A DNA stretch of 9,137 nt from an uncultured Collinsella sp. (GTDB lineage Bacteria; Actinomycetota; Coriobacteriia; Coriobacteriales; Coriobacteriaceae), in the NCBI GenBank assembly GCA_900550965.1, contig URUC01000079.1:1-9137 (forward strand). The letters are read 5' to 3'. A model generated the notes under the pieces. That model did no database searches. It was not told the origin of the DNA and saw only the letters and a list, made by a program, of their open reading frames with translations. This document shows, in pieces, positions 6,931 through 9,137 of the stretch; positions within the stretch are counted from its first letter, which is position 1, and every line of letters begins with the position of its first letter. Position numbers and translations under genes: made by a program.

Positions 6931-7851
6931 CTACACGCGCAGATAGCGGCGCATGGCGATGGCAGAACCAAAGAGACCGATAATCACGCCGACCAGAATC
7001 AGCGCAGCATAGGTCACCAGGTAGTACTGCATCGGCAGGGCAAACGACATCCAGCCGATGCTCTCCTGCAGACGCGGAATCATCAGATTGCGCAGCAGCT
7101 CCAGAACACCGATGGAAAGCAGCGAGCCCAAAATGGCCTGCAGTACGCCCTCGGTGATAAACGGGCCGCGAATGAAGCCGTTGCTGGCGCCGACCAGACG
7201 CATAATCGCAATCTCACGACGACGCGCCGTGATGGAAAGGCGAATCGTGTTGTTGATGAAGATGAATGCGATAAAGGTCAGAAGGCCAACGAGCACCACG
7301 GCGGCGATGCGGATGTAGTTGGTCACCTGGAACAGGCGGCTCACTTCCTCCTGGCCGTACAGCACACTCGCGTTGACGTCGCCGTCATCCGCGATCTTCT
7401 GGAAATCGGCATCCTTCTTGAGCTTCTCTGCCGTGCTCTCGACCTTGGACGGATCGTCCATCTCAATTGCAAACGAAGCCGGCAGCGGGTTCTGGCCATC
7501 GAGCGCGCTCATGGTGGCGTCGGCGTTGCCCGACATCTTGCTCGTATACTCGGCCAGCGCATCGTCCTTGTCCTTATAGGTAACGGACTTGACGTTATTC
7601 CACGTCTTAAGCTCGGCCTCAAAAGCCTGAACATCGGCCTGATCGGCGTCATCACTAATGAACGCGTTGATGACAACCTGATCCTCGACGGTGCCGATCA
7701 CGGAGTTCAGCATCGCGGAGCCCATGATGAACAGGCCGATGATAAACAGCGAAAGGAAGATCGTGATGACGGCGCCGAGCGAGGTAGTCCAGTTACGGAA
7801 GAAGTGGCTGATTGCCTCTTTGAAGGAGTAGCCCACGTTAGTTGGTGCCAT
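6931..7851 (-). CDS. ftsX: Cell-division ABC transporter-like permease FtsX
   Basis: Membrane subunit of the FtsEX complex, which couples ATP hydrolysis by FtsE to activation of peptidoglycan hydrolases outside the cell at the division site. The protein has 306 residues, typical of Gram-positive FtsX. It has a short cytoplasmic N-terminus, a first membrane segment (about 22-47), an extracellular domain (about 48-175, including the conserved NPLPASF at 121-127), and three more membrane segments (about 180-201, 232-253 and 276-300). The cytoplasmic stretch NTIRLSITARRREIAIMRLV (201-220) is the FtsX coupling region. Its ATG lies inside the 3' end of ftsE, a 14-base overlap that suggests translational coupling. 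GGGGAGG lies upstream at a rather long spacing of 11 bases. In many Gram-positives the hydrolase partner is encoded directly downstream; here a terminator follows, so the partner must be elsewhere. Confidence 0.97.
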   Translation of the reverse strand: MAPTNVGYSFKEAISHFFRNWTTSLGAVITIFLSLFIIGLFIMGSAMLNSVIGTVEDQVVINAFISDDADQADVQAFEAELKTWNNVKSVTYKDKDDALAEYTSKMSGNADATMSALDGQNPLPASFAIEMDDPSKVESTAEKLKKDADFQKIADDGDVNASVLYGQEEVSRLFQVTNYIRIAAVVLVGLLTFIAFIFINNTIRLSITARRREIAIMRLVGASNGFIRGPFITEGVLQAILGSLLSIGVLELLRNLMIPRLQESIGWMSFALPMQYYLVTYAALILVGVIIGLFGSAIAMRRYLRV

Positions 7852-9058
7852 AGTTGCCGTAACCTCCCCTCTCCTGGTCGCGGATAACGTGGCCGCCCTC
7901 GAGGGCGATCACGCGACGGTGCATGCTATCGACCATCTCGCGGTCGTGCGTGGCGACGATCACGGTGGTGCCGGTGCGGTTAATACGCTCGAGCAGCTTC
8001 ATGATGCCCAGCGAGATCGCCGGGTCGAGGTTACCCGTGGGCTCGTCGCAGATCAGCAGCGGCGGACGGTTGACCATAGCGCGGGCGACGGCAACGCGCT
8101 GCTGCTCGCCACCGGAAAGCTGGTCGGGCAGCGAGTCCATCTGATCGGCCAGACCGACCAGACGCAGCACCTCGGGCACCTGGCTGCGAATGACGCCCTT
8201 GGGCTTGCCGATGCACTGCAGAGCAAACGCCACGTTTTCGTAGGCGGTTTTTTGCGGCAGGAGCTTAAAGTCCTGGAACACGGCGCCAATCTGGCGACGC
8301 AGGAACGGAACCTTGCGGTTCTTGATCTTCATGAGGTCCTGACCGGCAACCAGGATGCGACCGCTCGTCGGCTTGACGTCGCGGTTGAGCGTCGACAGCA
8401 GCGTGGTCTTACCCGAGCCGGAGTGACCGACCAGGAAGACGAACTCGCCCGGATAGATCTCGATGTTGATGTCGTCGAGTGCAGGCTTGTTGGGCTGTGC
8501 CGGATAGATCTTGGTGACATGCTCCATAAGGATGACGGGCTCGACACCGGCCTGCTTGGCCATCTTCTTGCGGCTGGCCTGCGGATCGATGGGCGCAAAC
8601 ACCGACGTAAAATCGGGGTTGTTGAGCGCGTTATCGAGGCTTGCGACCTCGGCGGCCTGATCGCTCTCGACCACCGGGGCAGCAGGCTGCGTGGGATCGG
8701 GAATAGCGGCAAAGAGGCCAGACTGCGCAGGCTGAGGAGCCGGTGTCGCAGGAGCCATGGGGTCGGGAATGCCGGCCATGCTAGGCTGCGGCGCGGCGGC
8801 GCCAGCCTGAGGCTGCTCCACGCGAGCGGTCACAGCCTGAACGGGCTCAAAACCCGCCGTGCCGGAAAGCGCAACATCGCTGGTTGGATTGTAGGCAAAG
8901 GGATCGGATGCCGGCTGTGCCTGATCTGCCGGCTGAGCGGGGGCCTGAGCAACAGGCTGGCCCTCTGAATCCGGAGTGGCGAAACGACTGCCCTGGACGC
9001 CTGCCTGCGTCTTGGGGGCATCATCGCCCGCACCGGAGGTACGGAAGTGGTTACCCAC
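7838..9058 (-). CDS. ftsE: Cell-division ATPase FtsE with long N-terminal extension
   Basis: Cytoplasmic ABC ATPase partner of FtsX. It has 406 residues, against roughly 220-230 for ordinary FtsE. The ATPase occupies about 173-395: Walker A GHSGSGKT (211-218), Q-loop Q262, signature LSGGEQQ (314-320), Walker B LLICDEP (334-340, catalytic E339) and switch H371. All key residues are present, so it should be active. Residues 1-172 are low-complexity, rich in Pro, Ala and Gln, with no membrane segment and repeats of the type IPDP (97-100, 119-122; also PIDP at 156-159). A basic SRKKMAK (162-168) joins it to the ATPase. The GTG start at 9058 is supported by AAGGAG 5 bases before it. The internal ATGs at 8563 and 8527, which would give a normal-length FtsE, lack ribosome sites. 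First gene of the ftsE-ftsX unit. The extension is in frame and uninterrupted, so it is part of the gene and not a fusion artefact visible here. Confidence 0.95.
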   Translation of the reverse strand: MGNHFRTSGAGDDAPKTQAGVQGSRFATPDSEGQPVAQAPAQPADQAQPASDPFAYNPTSDVALSGTAGFEPVQAVTARVEQPQAGAAAPQPSMAGIPDPMAPATPAPQPAQSGLFAAIPDPTQPAAPVVESDQAAEVASLDNALNNPDFTSVFAPIDPQASRKKMAKQAGVEPVILMEHVTKIYPAQPNKPALDDINIEIYPGEFVFLVGHSGSGKTTLLSTLNRDVKPTSGRILVAGQDLMKIKNRKVPFLRRQIGAVFQDFKLLPQKTAYENVAFALQCIGKPKGVIRSQVPEVLRLVGLADQMDSLPDQLSGGEQQRVAVARAMVNRPPLLICDEPTGNLDPAISLGIMKLLERINRTGTTVIVATHDREMVDSMHRRVIALEGGHVIRDQERGGYGNYGTN

Positions 9059-9063
9059 TGGTG

Positions 9064-9069
9064 CTCCTT
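9064..9069 (-). promoter_or_regulatory. Ribosome binding site for the extended FtsE
   Basis: AAGGAG on the minus strand, 5 bases before the GTG at 9058. It is the main evidence that translation starts at the far end of the N-terminal extension and not at an internal ATG. Confidence 0.8.
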
Positions 9070-9103
9070 ATCGTCGTGCGTTTAAACTACATGAGCGCTT
9101 TGT

Positions 9104-9112
9104 ATTTTAGCA
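9104..9112 (-). promoter_or_regulatory. Probable extended -10 promoter of ftsEX
   Basis: The minus strand reads TGCTAAAAT: an extended -10 (TGn) plus a hexamer matching TATAAT at five of six positions. Transcription would begin near 9097, giving a leader of about 40 bases before the ftsE ribosome site. No good -35 box is seen at 16-18 bases upstream, which is acceptable for an extended -10 promoter. Transcription arriving from a gene beyond the window edge cannot be excluded. Confidence 0.55.
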
Positions 9113-9137
9113 GCATTAGCTTTACTGCACATAAGAA

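Noticed and set aside
7889..8968. Plus-strand open frame (359 codons) opposite ftsE
   Set aside because: Antisense to the ATPase motifs of FtsE; the composition is typical of a reverse-strand shadow.

Overview
The window reads as chromosomal DNA from a high-GC, Gram-positive gut actinobacterium. The best guess is class Coriobacteriia (Collinsella or a close relative). This rests on general resemblance: strong GGAGG ribosome sites, GC-rich third codon positions, an Ala/Pro/Gln-rich FtsE extension, and a MurNAc-type PTS cluster beside VanZ, RNase R and FtsEX genes. No marker gene fixes the genus. All seven genes I can support lie on the minus strand, so transcription runs from high to low coordinates. 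About 90% of the window is coding, and no gene-free stretch exceeds 200 bases.

In transcription order, the right-hand block (9137 to 6931) is the cell-division pair ftsE-ftsX. An extended -10 promoter precedes it, the two genes overlap by 14 bases, and a textbook intrinsic terminator closes it. FtsE carries an extra disordered N-terminal region of about 170 residues. Directly against the terminator's U-tract lies an 86-base element with perfect 22-base inverted arms (6788-6873). Next is rnr (RNase R, 4602-6737), probably transcribed on its own.

The middle block (4601 to 3133) holds a complete, stand-alone small serine recombinase and a short membrane protein of the VanZ-like family. A folded, imperfectly palindromic sequence sits in the recombinase leader. 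A hairpin after the VanZ-like gene probably ends that unit.

The left-hand block (2986 to 1) is a likely operon for N-acetylmuramic acid (MurNAc) recovery: an RpiR/MurR-type regulator with an SIS domain, then MurQ etherase, then a PTS EIIBC permease of MurP type that runs off the window. The permease would import and phosphorylate MurNAc. MurQ would remove the lactyl ether to give GlcNAc-6-phosphate. The regulator probably senses MurNAc-6-phosphate. No EIIA domain is visible in the window.

I found no rRNA, tRNA, CRISPR array, insertion sequence or prophage, and no clear sign of an undescribed multi-gene system. The points most worth a second look are the FtsE extension and the two palindromic intergenic elements flanking rnr.
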